From: an uncultured Selenomonadales bacterium | GTDB taxonomy: Bacteria > Bacillota > Negativicutes > DSM-1736 > Dendrosporobacteraceae | Length of the DNA stretch: 64,000 nt | Assembly: GCA_946407015.1 (NCBI GenBank) | Contig: CAMJML010000007.1 | Span: forward strand, 102,072-166,071 | Direction: 5' to 3' | In this document: positions 17,889 through 26,412 of the stretch, piece by piece | Layout of the letters: every line of letters starts with the position of its first letter | Position numbering within the stretch: the first letter of the stretch is position 1 | The notes under the pieces: model-generated | Databases searched by the model: none | The model's input: the letters and a program-made list of their open reading frames with translations, nothing else | What the model was told of the DNA's origin: nothing | Position numbers and translations under genes: made by a program

Positions 17889-18380
17889 ATGATCAACCAA
17901 AAACTACAAGATGCACTGAATAATCAAATTCAAGCTGAACTATATTCTGCTTACCTTTATCTGTCCATGTCAGCTTACTGTGAAAGCAAAAATTTAGGCG
18001 GTTTTGCTCATTGGCTGAAACTGCAATATCAGGAAGAAACTTCTCATGCAATGAAACTGATGGATTATTTACAGGAGCGTGGCGGTACGGTTGAACTGAA
18101 AGCCATTGCTGCTCCGCCAGTTGAGTTTGGTACACCTTTGGAAGTGTTTGAGCAGACATTAGCACATGAAATTCATGTAACCAGTTTGATCAATCAATTG
18201 TACGAACTGGCTCTGGCGGAAAAGGATTATGCGGCTCAAATCTTTTTACAATGGTTTATCAATGAGCAAGTGGAAGAAGAAGCTAGTGCTACAGCGATCG
18301 TAGAAAGATTAAAAATTATTGGTGATAAGAGCACCGGTGCGATTCTTTATTTGGATAAAGAATTAGGAAAACGTGCTTAA
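17889..18380 (+). CDS. ftnA: Non-haem ferritin
   Basis: Iron storage protein of 163 aa that forms 24-mer shells and oxidises Fe(II). Ferroxidase residues are visible: Glu in [14 protein letters not shown] (about residue 17), the E-x2-H of [14 protein letters not shown] (about 50-53), and Glu/Gln residues of the second helix pair in [12 protein letters not shown] (about 126-130). The ATG at 17889 is preceded by GAAAGGGG; an ATG 18 nt upstream lies before it. The gene is monocistronic, with its own promoter and terminator. Confidence 0.93.
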   Translation: MINQKLQDALNNQIQAELYSAYLYLSMSAYCESKNLGGFAHWLKLQYQEETSHAMKLMDYLQERGGTVELKAIAAPPVEFGTPLEVFEQTLAHEIHVTSLINQLYELALAEKDYAAQIFLQWFINEQVEEEASATAIVERLKIIGDKSTGAILYLDKELGKRA

Positions 18381-18392
18381 GTATAGAAAAAG

Positions 18393-18415
18393 TGACCCTG
18401 CGGGGTCATTTTTTT
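18393..18415 (+). terminator. Terminator after ferritin
   Basis: TGACCC / GGGTCA stem with a 4-nt loop followed by seven T. Confidence 0.9.
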
Positions 18416-18750
18416 ATTGAGTAATATAAAATGTCTTTTTTTGAGTCGCCGATAAGGGTTGGTTGCTGTTTTGAGGGAGAATATTTTGATCGTTATCATA
18501 CTTTTTTTGAACTGCTGCTTTACCATTCATGTCGCTAAAGGCCTCTGTAATTCTAAATTCTAAATATTTTCCGGTTTGCGGCTCAGCACTGTAGAGCTTT
18601 AAAAGATTACTCCCCAAATACAGTAGTATGACTATTACAATTTTAACAGCGGCGGTATATATTCGACTGGAAGTAATTAACTTACTAATATTAGCGGGAA
18701 AGACAAATACTATACTAGGTTTATGTATGAAAACTACAGGAGGTGCTAAT
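18416..18750. other. Intergenic stretch before the SASP gene
   Basis: AT-rich, with no gene I can support. A long minus-strand frame crosses it (18414-18926) but overlaps the SASP gene and has no family features. A -10-like TATACTA is present about 40 bp before the SASP start, where a forespore (sigma-G type) promoter would be expected, but I found no matching -35 box. Confidence 0.3.
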
Positions 18751-18954
18751 ATGAGTAGAGGAATAATGTCTGATAAGCTTAAATATGAAATTGCTAAAGA
18801 TTTAGGATTCAGTGAGAAACTTGACGATGGAGACTGGGGCGACGTTACGACAAGGGAAGCCGGTATGATCGTGCGAGAAGCTATAAAAAGGGCTGAGAAA
18901 TCGATGGCTGATGACGCTAAAGCCAATGGTCTGGCTCATCAACATGCAGAATAA
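18751..18954 (+). CDS. Small acid-soluble spore protein, alpha/beta type (variant)
   Basis: Spore DNA-coating protein, 67 aa. The first SASP motif is seen as LKYEIAKDLGF (about 10-20), followed by the clostridial-type second half WGDVTTREAGMIVREAIKRA (about 29-48). In typical members the GPR protease cuts in E-(I/F/V)-A-S-E; here the site reads E-I-A-K-D, so cleavage may be altered. The ATG at 18751 has an excellent ribosome-binding site (CAGGAGG). A single gene with a strong terminator. Confidence 0.88.
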   Translation: MSRGIMSDKLKYEIAKDLGFSEKLDDGDWGDVTTREAGMIVREAIKRAEKSMADDAKANGLAHQHAE

Positions 18955-18970
18955 CTAAGAACTTTGTTTT

Positions 18971-19006
18971 AAAAGGCGATGCTAATTAGCATCGCCTTTT
19001 ATTTTT
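18971..19006 (+). terminator. Terminator after the SASP gene
   Basis: Perfect palindrome AAAAGGCGATGCTAATTAGC...CTTTT (18971-19000), followed by ATTTTTG. Confidence 0.9.
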
Positions 19007-19045
19007 GTCATCCTGTTCAGCCCTCTGTTTTTTTCACTGTTTAAC

Positions 19046-19149
19046 GTGACCTAGATTACAGTAGGCTGTTTGGACAAAGCCGTTATTTAATTTTTTACGC
19101 TACTTCTGTGATTCGAGTCACATCCAATCGGTTAAATTTTCGCTAGAAT
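19046..19149 (+). promoter_or_regulatory. hcp promoter with a CRP/FNR-family activator site
   Basis: TGTGATTCGAGTCACA (19107-19122) is a perfect TGTGA-N6-TCACA palindrome. A -10 box TAGAAT (19144-19149) has no good -35 box, and the palindrome centre (19114.5) lies at -41.5 from the start expected at about 19156, the class II activator position. A second, weaker site GTGACCTAGATTAC (19046-19059) resembles GTAAC-N4-GTTAC, reported for HcpR in clostridia. The likely activator is a CRP/FNR-family nitrosative-stress sensor such as HcpR, which is not in this window. Confidence 0.7.
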
Positions 19150-19200
19150 GATATCAAATAGTATCGATTATGTTTTCTTTATATATGAGGAGGAAAAAAT

Positions 19201-20916
19201 ATGTCTATGTTTTGTTATCAATGTCAAGAAACGGCCAAAGGGACTGGCTGCACTATGCGTGGCGTCTGTGGAAAAACAGCGGATGTGGCTAATCTCCAAG
19301 ACTTGCTCATTTACACGCTTAAAGGGATTTCAGTTTATACACTTGAAGCTCGTAAGGCGGGCATTGCTACACCTGAAGCGGATAAGTTTATCATGGAAGG
19401 CTTGTTTGCCACCATTACCAATGCGAACTTTGATAAAGAGCACTTTATTGCTCTTATTAAACAAGCTTTAAGCGTGCGCGAAGCTGTAAAAGCTGCTTTA
19501 AGCAAAGCGGGTGTCGCGGTAGAAGCTGCAAATGACGGCACGAAATCTATCTGGCGGAAAATAACTGAATGGGTTACAGGTGCCGGAGAGGCGGAAGTTG
19601 TTCATGACAGTGCCCTCTGGTTTGCCGATAGTGCTGTTGCCTTTGAAGAGAAAGCTCCTAAAGTCGGAATTTTAGTTACAGAAAATGAGGATGTCCGATC
19701 ACTGCGGGAACTGCTCATTTATGGCGTTAAAGGAATGGCTGCCTACGCTGAGCATGCGTTTACTTTAGGTTATAAAGAAGATGCAATTTTTGCTTTTATG
19801 CAAAAAGCGCTGGTTGCGACAAACGATGATAAGCTTACTGCTGACGAACTGGTTGCTTTAGTGATGGAATGTGGTAAGTATGGGGTCGATGTTATGGCTA
19901 TGCTGGATAAAGCCAATACCAGCACCTATGGCAACCCAGAAATTACCAAGGTTAATATTGGTGTGAGAAACAACCCGGCCATTCTTATTAGCGGTCATGA
20001 CCTAAAAGACCTCGAAGAACTGTTGGAACAGTCCAAGGGCACCGGCGTTGACATCTATACGCACGGTGAGATGCTGCCGGCACATTACTACCCGGCGTTT
20101 AAAAAGTATGACCATTTTGCTGGGAACTATGGTAATGCTTGGTGGCTGCAGGATAAAGAATTTGAAACCTTCAATGGACCTGTTTTAATGACCACAAACT
20201 GCCTGGTACCGCCGAAGGCGAGCTACAAGGATCGCGTGTATGTGACCGGTGTAGTAGGCTTCGAAGGCTTAAAGCAAATTGGTGAGCGAATGAATGGCAA
20301 ACCTAAAGATTTTTCGACAATTATTGCCCATGCGAAACAGTGCCCACCACCACAAGAATTAGAAAAAGGTGAGATTGTTGGTGGTTTTGCACATAACCAA
20401 GTACTTGCTTTAGCCGACAAAGTAGTGGATGCTGTGAAAAGCGGCGCTATTAAACGATTCTTTGTTATGGCAGGTTGCGACGGCCGGATGAAGAGTCGGG
20501 ATTATTATGCCGAATTCGCTAAAGCCCTGCCGCAAGACACGGTCATCCTGACAGCCGGCTGTGCTAAGTATCGTTACAACAAGCTGCCCCTTGGTGACAT
20601 TGGTGGTATTCCACGTGTATTGGATGCCGGTCAGTGCAATGACTCCTATTCGCTAGCCATTATTGCATTGAAACTTAAAGAAGTGTTCGGCCTGGATGAT
20701 GTGAATAAGCTTCCTGTCTCTTACAATATCGCTTGGTATGAACAAAAAGCCGTTATTGTGCTATTAGCCCTGTTGTACCTTGGTGTGAAAAATATTCATC
20801 TTGGGCCAACACTGCCTGGCTTCCTGTCGCCCAATGTAGCAAAAGTATTGGTAGAGACCTTTGGTATCGGAGGCATTACCAACCCGGAAGACGATATCAA
20901 AATGTTCATGGCATAG
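19201..20916 (+). CDS. hcp: Hybrid cluster protein (hydroxylamine reductase / NO-stress enzyme)
   Basis: Cytosolic Fe-S enzyme of 571 aa linked to nitric oxide and hydroxylamine detoxification. The N-terminal [4Fe-4S] ligands are C5, C8, C17 and C23 (CYQCQET ... [10 protein letters not shown]), the C-x2-C-x8-C-x5-C arrangement of class I. The hybrid-cluster ligands are all recognisable in order: His of [11 protein letters not shown], Glu of [12 protein letters not shown], Cys of TTNCLVPP, Cys of MAGCDGR, Cys of [10 protein letters not shown], Cys of [10 protein letters not shown], and Glu/Lys of WYEQKAVI. The start has GAGGAGG. Monocistronic, with a probable CRP/FNR-family controlled promoter. 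Confidence 0.97.
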   Translation: MSMFCYQCQETAKGTGCTMRGVCGKTADVANLQDLLIYTLKGISVYTLEARKAGIATPEADKFIMEGLFATITNANFDKEHFIALIKQALSVREAVKAALSKAGVAVEAANDGTKSIWRKITEWVTGAGEAEVVHDSALWFADSAVAFEEKAPKVGILVTENEDVRSLRELLIYGVKGMAAYAEHAFTLGYKEDAIFAFMQKALVATNDDKLTADELVALVMECGKYGVDVMAMLDKANTSTYGNPEITKVNIGVRNNPAILISGHDLKDLEELLEQSKGTGVDIYTHGEMLPAHYYPAFKKYDHFAGNYGNAWWLQDKEFETFNGPVLMTTNCLVPPKASYKDRVYVTGVVGFEGLKQIGERMNGKPKDFSTIIAHAKQCPPPQELEKGEIVGGFAHNQVLALADKVVDAVKSGAIKRFFVMAGCDGRMKSRDYYAEFAKALPQDTVILTAGCAKYRYNKLPLGDIGGIPRVLDAGQCNDSYSLAIIALKLKEVFGLDDVNKLPVSYNIAWYEQKAVIVLLALLYLGVKNIHLGPTLPGFLSPNVAKVLVETFGIGGITNPEDDIKMFMA

Positions 20917-20967
20917 TGCCTATGGGAAAGAATGTTCATTTAAAATTCTAGTTAGGAAAACGTTTTT

Positions 20968-21005
20968 CTTCGCCTAGACATTGGGTTTAGGCGAAGAGTT
21001 TTTTA
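20968..21005 (+). terminator. Terminator after hcp
   Basis: CTTCGCCTA / TAGGCGAAG stem (20968-20976 with 20988-20996) followed by AGTTTTTTAT. Confidence 0.85.
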
Positions 21006-21072
21006 TCTTTATGGCTTTATTTATGGCAGTGATGCTGCTTTATTGGGCCTGAATGGATTTGCAGCTACACAG

Positions 21073-21108
21073 TTAAGCCCCGGAATTCAGAAGAATTCCG
21101 GGGCTTAA
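21073..21108. terminator. Strong hairpin downstream of pdxK
   Basis: Perfect 16-bp stem TTAAGCCCCGGAATTC and complement with a 4-nt loop, 11 bp past the pdxK stop (minus strand). Neither side carries a T-run, so it may be a 3' stabiliser or a weak terminator. Confidence 0.55.
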
Positions 21109-21119
21109 TCATTTAACTC

Positions 21120-21923
21120 TTATTTTAACCGATGTGCAGCATGGTATACCGGACCGACATATTGGTTTAGGGGAAAAGAATGGCTCAAAGCGGTTGTAAT
21201 AAAAGTTTTCGCTTGTCTGGCAGCTTCCCGCACGGTCAGCCCTTTAGCCAGGCCGGCAGTAATGGCGGCTGCATAGGTGCAGCCTGCACCGTGGGTATAT
21301 TGAGTGTCCAGCTTGGCCGATTCGAGCAGTTCAAATTCCTGGCCGTCATAGAATACATCAATTGCAGTCGGGGCGCCTAATTTAGAACCCCCTTTGATCA
21401 GAACATTTTTAGGGCCAAGTTTATAAATCTCTGCCGCTGCTGCTTTCATATCCTCAACAGAACGGATGGTTATTCCACTGAGCTGACTGGCTTCAAAAAG
21501 ATTCGGGGTGATAATCGTGGCTCGCGGGGCCAGTTCCTGACGGATGCTGATGGCTGCTTCCGGATGCAGGACTTCTTCTGTTCCTTTACAAACCATCACC
21601 GGATCAATGACCACATTTTGGACGGAATACTGATCAATTTTTCTGGCTACAAGTGAGATGACTTCGCTGGTGGCCAGCATACCGGTTTTGAAAGCATCGA
21701 CGCCAATACCGGCTAAAATGGTATCCATTTGGGCTTCAATGACATTCAGGTCCAAGGGATATACATCATGAGCCCAGTCATTGTCGGGGTTTTGTGCGAC
21801 AATGACGGTGATAGCCGTCATTCCGTAAATGCCTAATTCCTGAAAGGTTTTTAAGTCAGCCTGCAGACCGGCACCGCCGCTGGTATCAGAACCTGCAACT
21901 GTCATGGCTTTAAATACTGTCAT
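21120..21923 (-). CDS. pdxK: Pyridoxal/pyridoxine kinase of the ThiD-like family
   Basis: Ribokinase-fold kinase, 267 aa, that phosphorylates pyridoxal or hydroxymethylpyrimidine. Substrate-end motif AGSDTSGGAGLQADLKTF at residues 10-27; VIDPVMVCKGTE and TIITPNLFEAS in the middle; the ATP/anion-hole motif HGAGCTYAAAITAGLAKG near 215-232. Firmicutes have a ThiD-like branch that works as pyridoxal kinase. I favour that because the divergent neighbour is a MocR/PdxR-type PLP-dependent regulator, whose known targets are vitamin B6 genes. Hydroxymethylpyrimidine kinase (ThiD) is the main alternative, since thiC and thiL occur elsewhere in the window. Confidence 0.8.
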   Translation of the reverse strand: MTVFKAMTVAGSDTSGGAGLQADLKTFQELGIYGMTAITVIVAQNPDNDWAHDVYPLDLNVIEAQMDTILAGIGVDAFKTGMLATSEVISLVARKIDQYSVQNVVIDPVMVCKGTEEVLHPEAAISIRQELAPRATIITPNLFEASQLSGITIRSVEDMKAAAAEIYKLGPKNVLIKGGSKLGAPTAIDVFYDGQEFELLESAKLDTQYTHGAGCTYAAAITAGLAKGLTVREAARQAKTFITTALSHSFPLNQYVGPVYHAAHRLK

Positions 21924-22084
21924 TTTCTTTTATCCTCCTAGTTGTAAAATCCTGGCTTGATCAGGTAAACTACAATCTAAAATGTTTGCAAAATATAGTT
22001 TGTATTATAAAATATATTTGAACCTTTTAAAATACACAGAATGCATAATTTTAATAATGACAGTTTCAAGGGGAGTGTGAGAAT

Positions 22085-23500
22085 ATGGACTTGGTTATGA
22101 TTGATTCGGGTCTGAAAGAGCCTTTATATATCCAGCTTTATAAACATTTTAAAACAGAAATTGAACAAAACCGTCTGCGGGAAGGAGATAAGCTGCCTTC
22201 CATCCGAGGATTGTCAAACAGTCTTTCAATTAGTAAGATTACGGTTGAAAAGGCTTACTTGCAGCTTACCAGTGAAGGGTACATTCAAAGCTATAACCGG
22301 TCTAGATATACCGTAAACAAGCTTGATGGACTGGTAGTGCCTGCTCTACCGGCTGGCCGAGTGGCTTTGGCGCCTGCAGTAAAAGGCAAGGAAGAAACAA
22401 TTCGTTATGATTTTTCCAGCGGAGAAATGGATTTGGACGGATTTGACTTTTCTTTGTGGAAACGTTATATGAATAAAGTATTTCAAAATAAAAAACGGCT
22501 GATCGGGTATGGTAATAGCAGCGGCGAAGAAGAATTGCGATCTGAAATTGTCAAATACATTCATCAATCCCGCGGCGTCAATGTTCATAAAGATCAAGTT
22601 ATTGTGGGAGCCGGTATTCAAACTTTGCTGCACACTTTATGTAGTTTGCTTAAAATTAAGTATCATAACATTGCATTTGAAGAACCTGGCTTTAAGAACG
22701 GGCGGCAAATTTTTACCGATCATTCCTTTGACATTATTCCCATTCAGATGAAGCAAGGCGGTCTTGATATGGAGGCATTATCCAGGAGCGGTGCACGGCT
22801 GGTTTATGTCAGTCCGTCCCATCAGTTTCCTACCGGTTATATTATGCCGATTGGAATGCGAAACCGGTTGCTGCAATGGTCGGAACAAGTGGATGGAATC
22901 ATTATTGAGGATGATTATGACAGTGAATTTCGTTATTTTGGACGCCCTATCCCGGCATTAAAAGGGCTGGATTCTAAAGATAATGTCGTTTATCTAGGGT
23001 CTTTTTCCAAAATTATCCCACCCTCCATCCGGATCAGTTATATGGTGCTTCCGGAAAGACTGATGGAGCTTTATCGAAAAAATGCCACACTCTACAATCA
23101 GGCTGCATCCACGACTGAACAGTTGGCTTTAGCCAAATACATGGAAGACGGTCATTTAGACCGGCAAATCCGCCGTCTGCGTAAGCTTTATTATGAAAAA
23201 AGGCTGTTGTTTTTTGAGGCTATTCGCAACATTTTTGGCGACAAGGCTGAAGTGAATGAAAGTGATGCCGGATTGCATACAATTTTAGTGGTGAAAACTG
23301 AGCTGACAGCGTCTGAACTTGTGCATAAAGCATTGGCAACCGGGTGCAAAATAGCTCCGGTAAGAGATTATTACTGGGGCGCTTCAGCCGAAAAATTACC
23401 GCAAATCATTTTGTATTTTTCCAAGATTCCTGCGGCCGAAATTCCTGCGGCTATTCAATTACTAAAACAGGCCTGGTTTGCCAATGAACAGGATTTTTGA
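22085..23500 (+). CDS. MocR/PdxR-type regulator (GntR HTH fused to class I aminotransferase domain)
   Basis: PLP-binding transcription factor of 471 aa. An N-terminal GntR winged helix (about 10-78: YIQLYKHFKTEIEQNRLREG, LPSIRGLSNSLSISKITVEK) is joined to an aminotransferase-like domain. PLP-site residues are visible: IIIEDDYDSEFRY (about 275-287) and the Schiff-base lysine in YLGSFSKIIPPSIRISYMV (about residue 306). It is divergent from pdxK with a 161-bp shared control region containing the inverted hexamers AAACTA/TAGTTT. By analogy with PdxR it probably senses PLP and regulates pdxK and itself. Confidence 0.9.
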   Translation: MDLVMIDSGLKEPLYIQLYKHFKTEIEQNRLREGDKLPSIRGLSNSLSISKITVEKAYLQLTSEGYIQSYNRSRYTVNKLDGLVVPALPAGRVALAPAVKGKEETIRYDFSSGEMDLDGFDFSLWKRYMNKVFQNKKRLIGYGNSSGEEELRSEIVKYIHQSRGVNVHKDQVIVGAGIQTLLHTLCSLLKIKYHNIAFEEPGFKNGRQIFTDHSFDIIPIQMKQGGLDMEALSRSGARLVYVSPSHQFPTGYIMPIGMRNRLLQWSEQVDGIIIEDDYDSEFRYFGRPIPALKGLDSKDNVVYLGSFSKIIPPSIRISYMVLPERLMELYRKNATLYNQAASTTEQLALAKYMEDGHLDRQIRRLRKLYYEKRLLFFEAIRNIFGDKAEVNESDAGLHTILVVKTELTASELVHKALATGCKIAPVRDYYWGASAEKLPQIILYFSKIPAAEIPAAIQLLKQAWFANEQDF

Positions 23501-23537
23501 TTCATTAGCAGGATTAATCAAAATTCTAGCGAAAGAG

Positions 23538-23553
23538 TTAAGTGGTACGATGA
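23538..23553. promoter_or_regulatory. Putative operator of the FadR-type regulator (copy 1)
   Basis: TTAAGTGGTACGATGA occurs here, 33 bp before the regulator start, and again, identical over 16 bases, at 24330-24345 before the enzyme genes. Duplication in front of both transcription units suggests the binding site of the regulator encoded between them. Confidence 0.6.
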
Positions 23554-23585
23554 GTTGACCAGTGCAATGAATGAAGAGGGACACG

Positions 23586-24287
23586 ATGCTGAAATTTCAA
23601 GTAGTGAAACAAACAAAAACCTATGCTGAAATTGTTGATCAAATTAGCAAGCTAATTGAACAAGGAGAACTAAAGCCTGGCGATCGACTGCCGTCTGAGC
23701 GGTCTTTGTCTACTGCGCTTAATATTGGCCGGCAGTCTTTGCGGGAAGCTTTAAGTGTGCTGGAGGCTTTAGGACTGCTCGAAGTTCGCCATGGCATTGG
23801 TACTTTTGTTCGCGTGGATGCGAAAAATAATTTACCTGCTATCGCCAAAGGCTCGGGTTCACTGGTCAATCCGTTTGAGTTATTGGAAGCCCGGCGGGTT
23901 ATCGAACCGGAACTCGCAGGTTTGGCAGCCAAGAAGGCAACTGAGCAGGAAATTGCCGCAATGGAAAAGGCTCTGGCCGCCTTAAAGAAAAACAGTACAC
24001 CTGGCCGGCATGCTTTTGCATTGGATCGGGAGGTTCATCTGGCATTCGCTCGAGGCGCTCAAAATGAGTTATTATACCGGGTCATGCTGGATATCACTGA
24101 GCAAATGAGTGAACATCTGTGGCTTACGATGAAGGAGAAGAGTTTAGAAGTTTCGGGGCGCGAGCAGGCCTATCAAGATGAACATGAAGTGATCTTTTTG
24201 GCCATTAAAAATCGTGATTCGCGTAAGGCAGTCCGGGCTATGCTGACTCATTTAAAAAATATTGAGGCATCGTTTTTGCAAAGGTGA
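23586..24287 (+). CDS. FadR-subfamily GntR regulator (FCD domain)
   Basis: Repressor-type transcription factor of 233 aa. GntR winged helix at residues about 8-75 (YAEIVDQISKLIEQGELKPG, LPSERSLSTALNIGRQSLRE, LLEVRHGIGTFVRV), then an all-helical FCD ligand-binding domain with the metal-site pattern DREVHLAFARGAQNELL and a distal EHEVIFLAIKNRD-x-H. FCD proteins usually sense small carboxylates. The ATG at 23586 is chosen because AAGAGGG precedes it. Its own promoter region and the following gene share a 16-bp repeat, so it probably controls itself and the isomerase-dehydrogenase pair downstream. Confidence 0.9.
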   Translation: MLKFQVVKQTKTYAEIVDQISKLIEQGELKPGDRLPSERSLSTALNIGRQSLREALSVLEALGLLEVRHGIGTFVRVDAKNNLPAIAKGSGSLVNPFELLEARRVIEPELAGLAAKKATEQEIAAMEKALAALKKNSTPGRHAFALDREVHLAFARGAQNELLYRVMLDITEQMSEHLWLTMKEKSLEVSGREQAYQDEHEVIFLAIKNRDSRKAVRAMLTHLKNIEASFLQR

Positions 24288-24329
24288 AAGGAGGGAAGAC
24301 CTGAACATTCATTTGTAAATTGTTTTAGT

Positions 24330-24364
24330 TTAAGTGGTACGATGACCTGGACACCGTGGTACTT
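24330..24364. promoter_or_regulatory. Putative operator before the isomerase/dehydrogenase operon (copy 2, palindromic)
   Basis: Holds the second copy of TTAAGTGGTACGATGA (24330-24345). The 33 bp from 24332 to 24364 form an imperfect palindrome with AAGT/ACTT ends and an ACGnTGnCCnGGnCAnCGT core (22 of 33 positions symmetric). GTGGTAC also recurs 22 bp apart (24334 and 24356), two helical turns. Confidence 0.6.
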
Positions 24365-24425
24365 GCTCTATTTGAAAAAGTCAACCAAGCAACGATTAAA
24401 TGACTAAAAAATTGGAGGGAATTAT

Positions 24426-25337
24426 ATGAATGAATCAATGCGCCGGTATATGAAAGTTGGACTCATTCATTTCATGGCATATCCTGCCGTGGGTAAAGGA
24501 GAAGGTCCCATCGAAGAGACGTTTAAGAAAATTGCGCTGGATGATTATTTTGAAGTGGCGGAGATTACCTGGATTAAAGATCCTCAGACTAGAAAAAACG
24601 TTAAAAAAATAATCGACACAGCCCATTTGACTGTGACTTATGGTGCGCAGCCACGTCTTCTGACAACAGGCTTAAACATTAATGACCTTGATGAAGCAGG
24701 CCGGCAGCGAGCTTTGGCTACCCTCAAAGAGGGAATCGATGAAGCCTATGAGATGGGAGCAACGGCTTTCGCCTTTTTAAGCGGCAAGTATCCTGAAGAT
24801 CGCAAGGAAGAAGCTTATCAGGCTTTAGTGAAATCAACCAGGGAACTATGTGATTATGCAAAAGCCAAGGGGAGCCTGAATATTGCCCTTGAAGTATTTG
24901 ACTATGATGTAGATAAAAAATCACTCATTGGACCGGTCGCTTTAGCGAAAAGATTTGCGGAAGAAATGCGGGCAAGCTGTGAAAATTTTGGACTCATGGT
25001 GGATTTAAGTCATCTGCCGTTATTGCATGAGACTCCTGAAGAGTCTTTAATCCCTATTAAAGATTATATTATTCATGCCCATATGGGCAATTGTGTGGTA
25101 AAAGACCCGGCACTACCAGCCTATGGGGATGCTCATCCACGGTTTGGTTTTCCCAACGGGGAGAACGATGTTGAAGAATTAGTGGCTTATTTACGAGTAT
25201 TGCTTTCTATTGGTTTTCTTAACAAAGAAACTAGACCGGTTGTAAGCTTTGAAGTAAAACCCTTTGAGGATGAAGATCCTGACCTGGTCGTTGCGAATGC
25301 TAAACGGGTGCTAAATTTAGCTTGGGACAGAGTCTAA
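24426..25337 (+). CDS. Sugar phosphate isomerase/epimerase-like TIM barrel (AP endonuclease family 2 fold)
   Basis: Predicted cytosolic metal-dependent isomerase or epimerase, 303 aa. Barrel strands and metal ligands fit the xylose-isomerase-like fold: ALEVFDYDVD (Glu, about residue 158), LMVDLSHLPLL (Asp/His, about 196-199), IIHAHMGNCVV (His, about 217-219) and VVSFEVKPFEDED (Glu, near 277). The start follows GGAGGG. It is 22 bp before a D-2-hydroxyacid dehydrogenase and under the shared operator of the FadR-type regulator. Together they suggest breakdown of a hydroxy-keto acid or sugar acid; a hydroxypyruvate isomerase-like role is possible but not shown. Confidence 0.75.
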   Translation: MNESMRRYMKVGLIHFMAYPAVGKGEGPIEETFKKIALDDYFEVAEITWIKDPQTRKNVKKIIDTAHLTVTYGAQPRLLTTGLNINDLDEAGRQRALATLKEGIDEAYEMGATAFAFLSGKYPEDRKEEAYQALVKSTRELCDYAKAKGSLNIALEVFDYDVDKKSLIGPVALAKRFAEEMRASCENFGLMVDLSHLPLLHETPEESLIPIKDYIIHAHMGNCVVKDPALPAYGDAHPRFGFPNGENDVEELVAYLRVLLSIGFLNKETRPVVSFEVKPFEDEDPDLVVANAKRVLNLAWDRV

Positions 25338-25359
25338 ACAGCGAGAGGAGAATAACCTG

Positions 25360-26334
25360 ATGAAAACAGTTGTACTTGACGGTTTTACACTAAATCCTGG
25401 CGACCTGAGCTGGGATGGGCTTAAAGCTATTTCGGATGTAACGGTATACGACCGGACGGCCTATGATACCAGCAATCTTTCGTTAATTATCGAACGCGTT
25501 GGGGACGCTGAGGCCGTATTTACAAACAAAACACCCCTGCCGGCTCAAGCGATAGAAGCCATGCCAAACTTGAAATACATTGGAGTTTTGGCAACCGGCT
25601 ATAATGTTGTAGATGTCGAGGCAGCTAAAAAACGGGGAATTGCTGTGACCAATATTCCAACCTATGGAACCACCGCTGTCTCTCAAATGGCGATTGCCTT
25701 GCTGCTGGAGTTGTGCCACCATGTTGGTGCTCATAGTGATGCTGTTAGAAAAGGGGATTGGACGACAAATGCGGATTGGTGCTTCTGGAATTATCCGCTG
25801 ATTGAACTGGCTGGCAAAAATTTTGGCGTCATCGGCTTTGGCCGGATTGGCCAGTTAACTGCACAAATTGCGCAAGCTTTAGGGATGAAGGTTTTAGCTT
25901 ATGACAGTTATCAAAATAAAGACCTGGAGTGCGAAACGCTTCAGTACGTTGAGCTTGATGAATTATTGGCCGAATCCGACGTCATCAGTTTGCATTGTCC
26001 ATTGTTTGAAAGCACACAAGGCATCATTAACAAAAATTCCATTGCCAAAATGAAACCCGGGGTTATGATCATCAACACTTCTCGCGGTCCGCTTATTGCT
26101 GAGCAGGATCTTGCCGATGCACTTAACAGCGGTAAAGTTGCCGGTGCGGCGGTTGATGTGGTATCATCCGAACCTATTAAGGCGGACAATCCGCTGCTGA
26201 CAGCCAAGAATTGCATCATTACACCGCATATTGCCTGGGCTCCAAAAGAAGCCAGACAACGGCTTCTTGACATTGCAATCAATAATTTAAAAAGCTTTAT
26301 ATCCGGCAATCCGGTTAATGTAGTCAATAAATAA
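25360..26334 (+). CDS. D-2-hydroxyacid dehydrogenase (glycerate/hydroxypyruvate reductase-like)
   Basis: NAD(P)-dependent reductase of 2-keto acids, 324 aa. The Rossmann motif is FGVIGFGRIGQLTAQIAQAL (about 150-169). Catalytic residues are in place: Arg in INTSRGPLI (about 240), Glu in DVVSSEPI (about 269) and His in ITPHIAWAPKEAR (about 288). The sequence resembles hydroxypyruvate/glycerate dehydrogenases (CFWNYPLIELAGK). It is the second gene of a two-gene operon with a TIM-barrel isomerase and ends at a strong terminator. The substrate is inferred only. Confidence 0.88.
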   Translation: MKTVVLDGFTLNPGDLSWDGLKAISDVTVYDRTAYDTSNLSLIIERVGDAEAVFTNKTPLPAQAIEAMPNLKYIGVLATGYNVVDVEAAKKRGIAVTNIPTYGTTAVSQMAIALLLELCHHVGAHSDAVRKGDWTTNADWCFWNYPLIELAGKNFGVIGFGRIGQLTAQIAQALGMKVLAYDSYQNKDLECETLQYVELDELLAESDVISLHCPLFESTQGIINKNSIAKMKPGVMIINTSRGPLIAEQDLADALNSGKVAGAAVDVVSSEPIKADNPLLTAKNCIITPHIAWAPKEARQRLLDIAINNLKSFISGNPVNVVNK

Positions 26335-26336
26335 CA

Positions 26337-26394
26337 AAAGCCTCTCCGGTTTAAAAGAAGTTAAGACGCTTCCCGACTGGAGAGGCTTTGTTTT
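26337..26394 (+). terminator. Terminator after the dehydrogenase gene
   Basis: AAAGCCTCTCC / GGAGAGGCTTT stem (26337-26347 with 26379-26389) followed by GTTTT. Confidence 0.8.
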
Positions 26395-26412
26395 GGAATT
26401 CCCGCGTGATGG

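Noticed and set aside
18414..18926. 170-codon minus-strand frame over the SASP gene
   Set aside because: It overlaps most of a clear SASP gene, has a Ser/Ile/Leu-rich composition typical of an antisense frame, and no family features.
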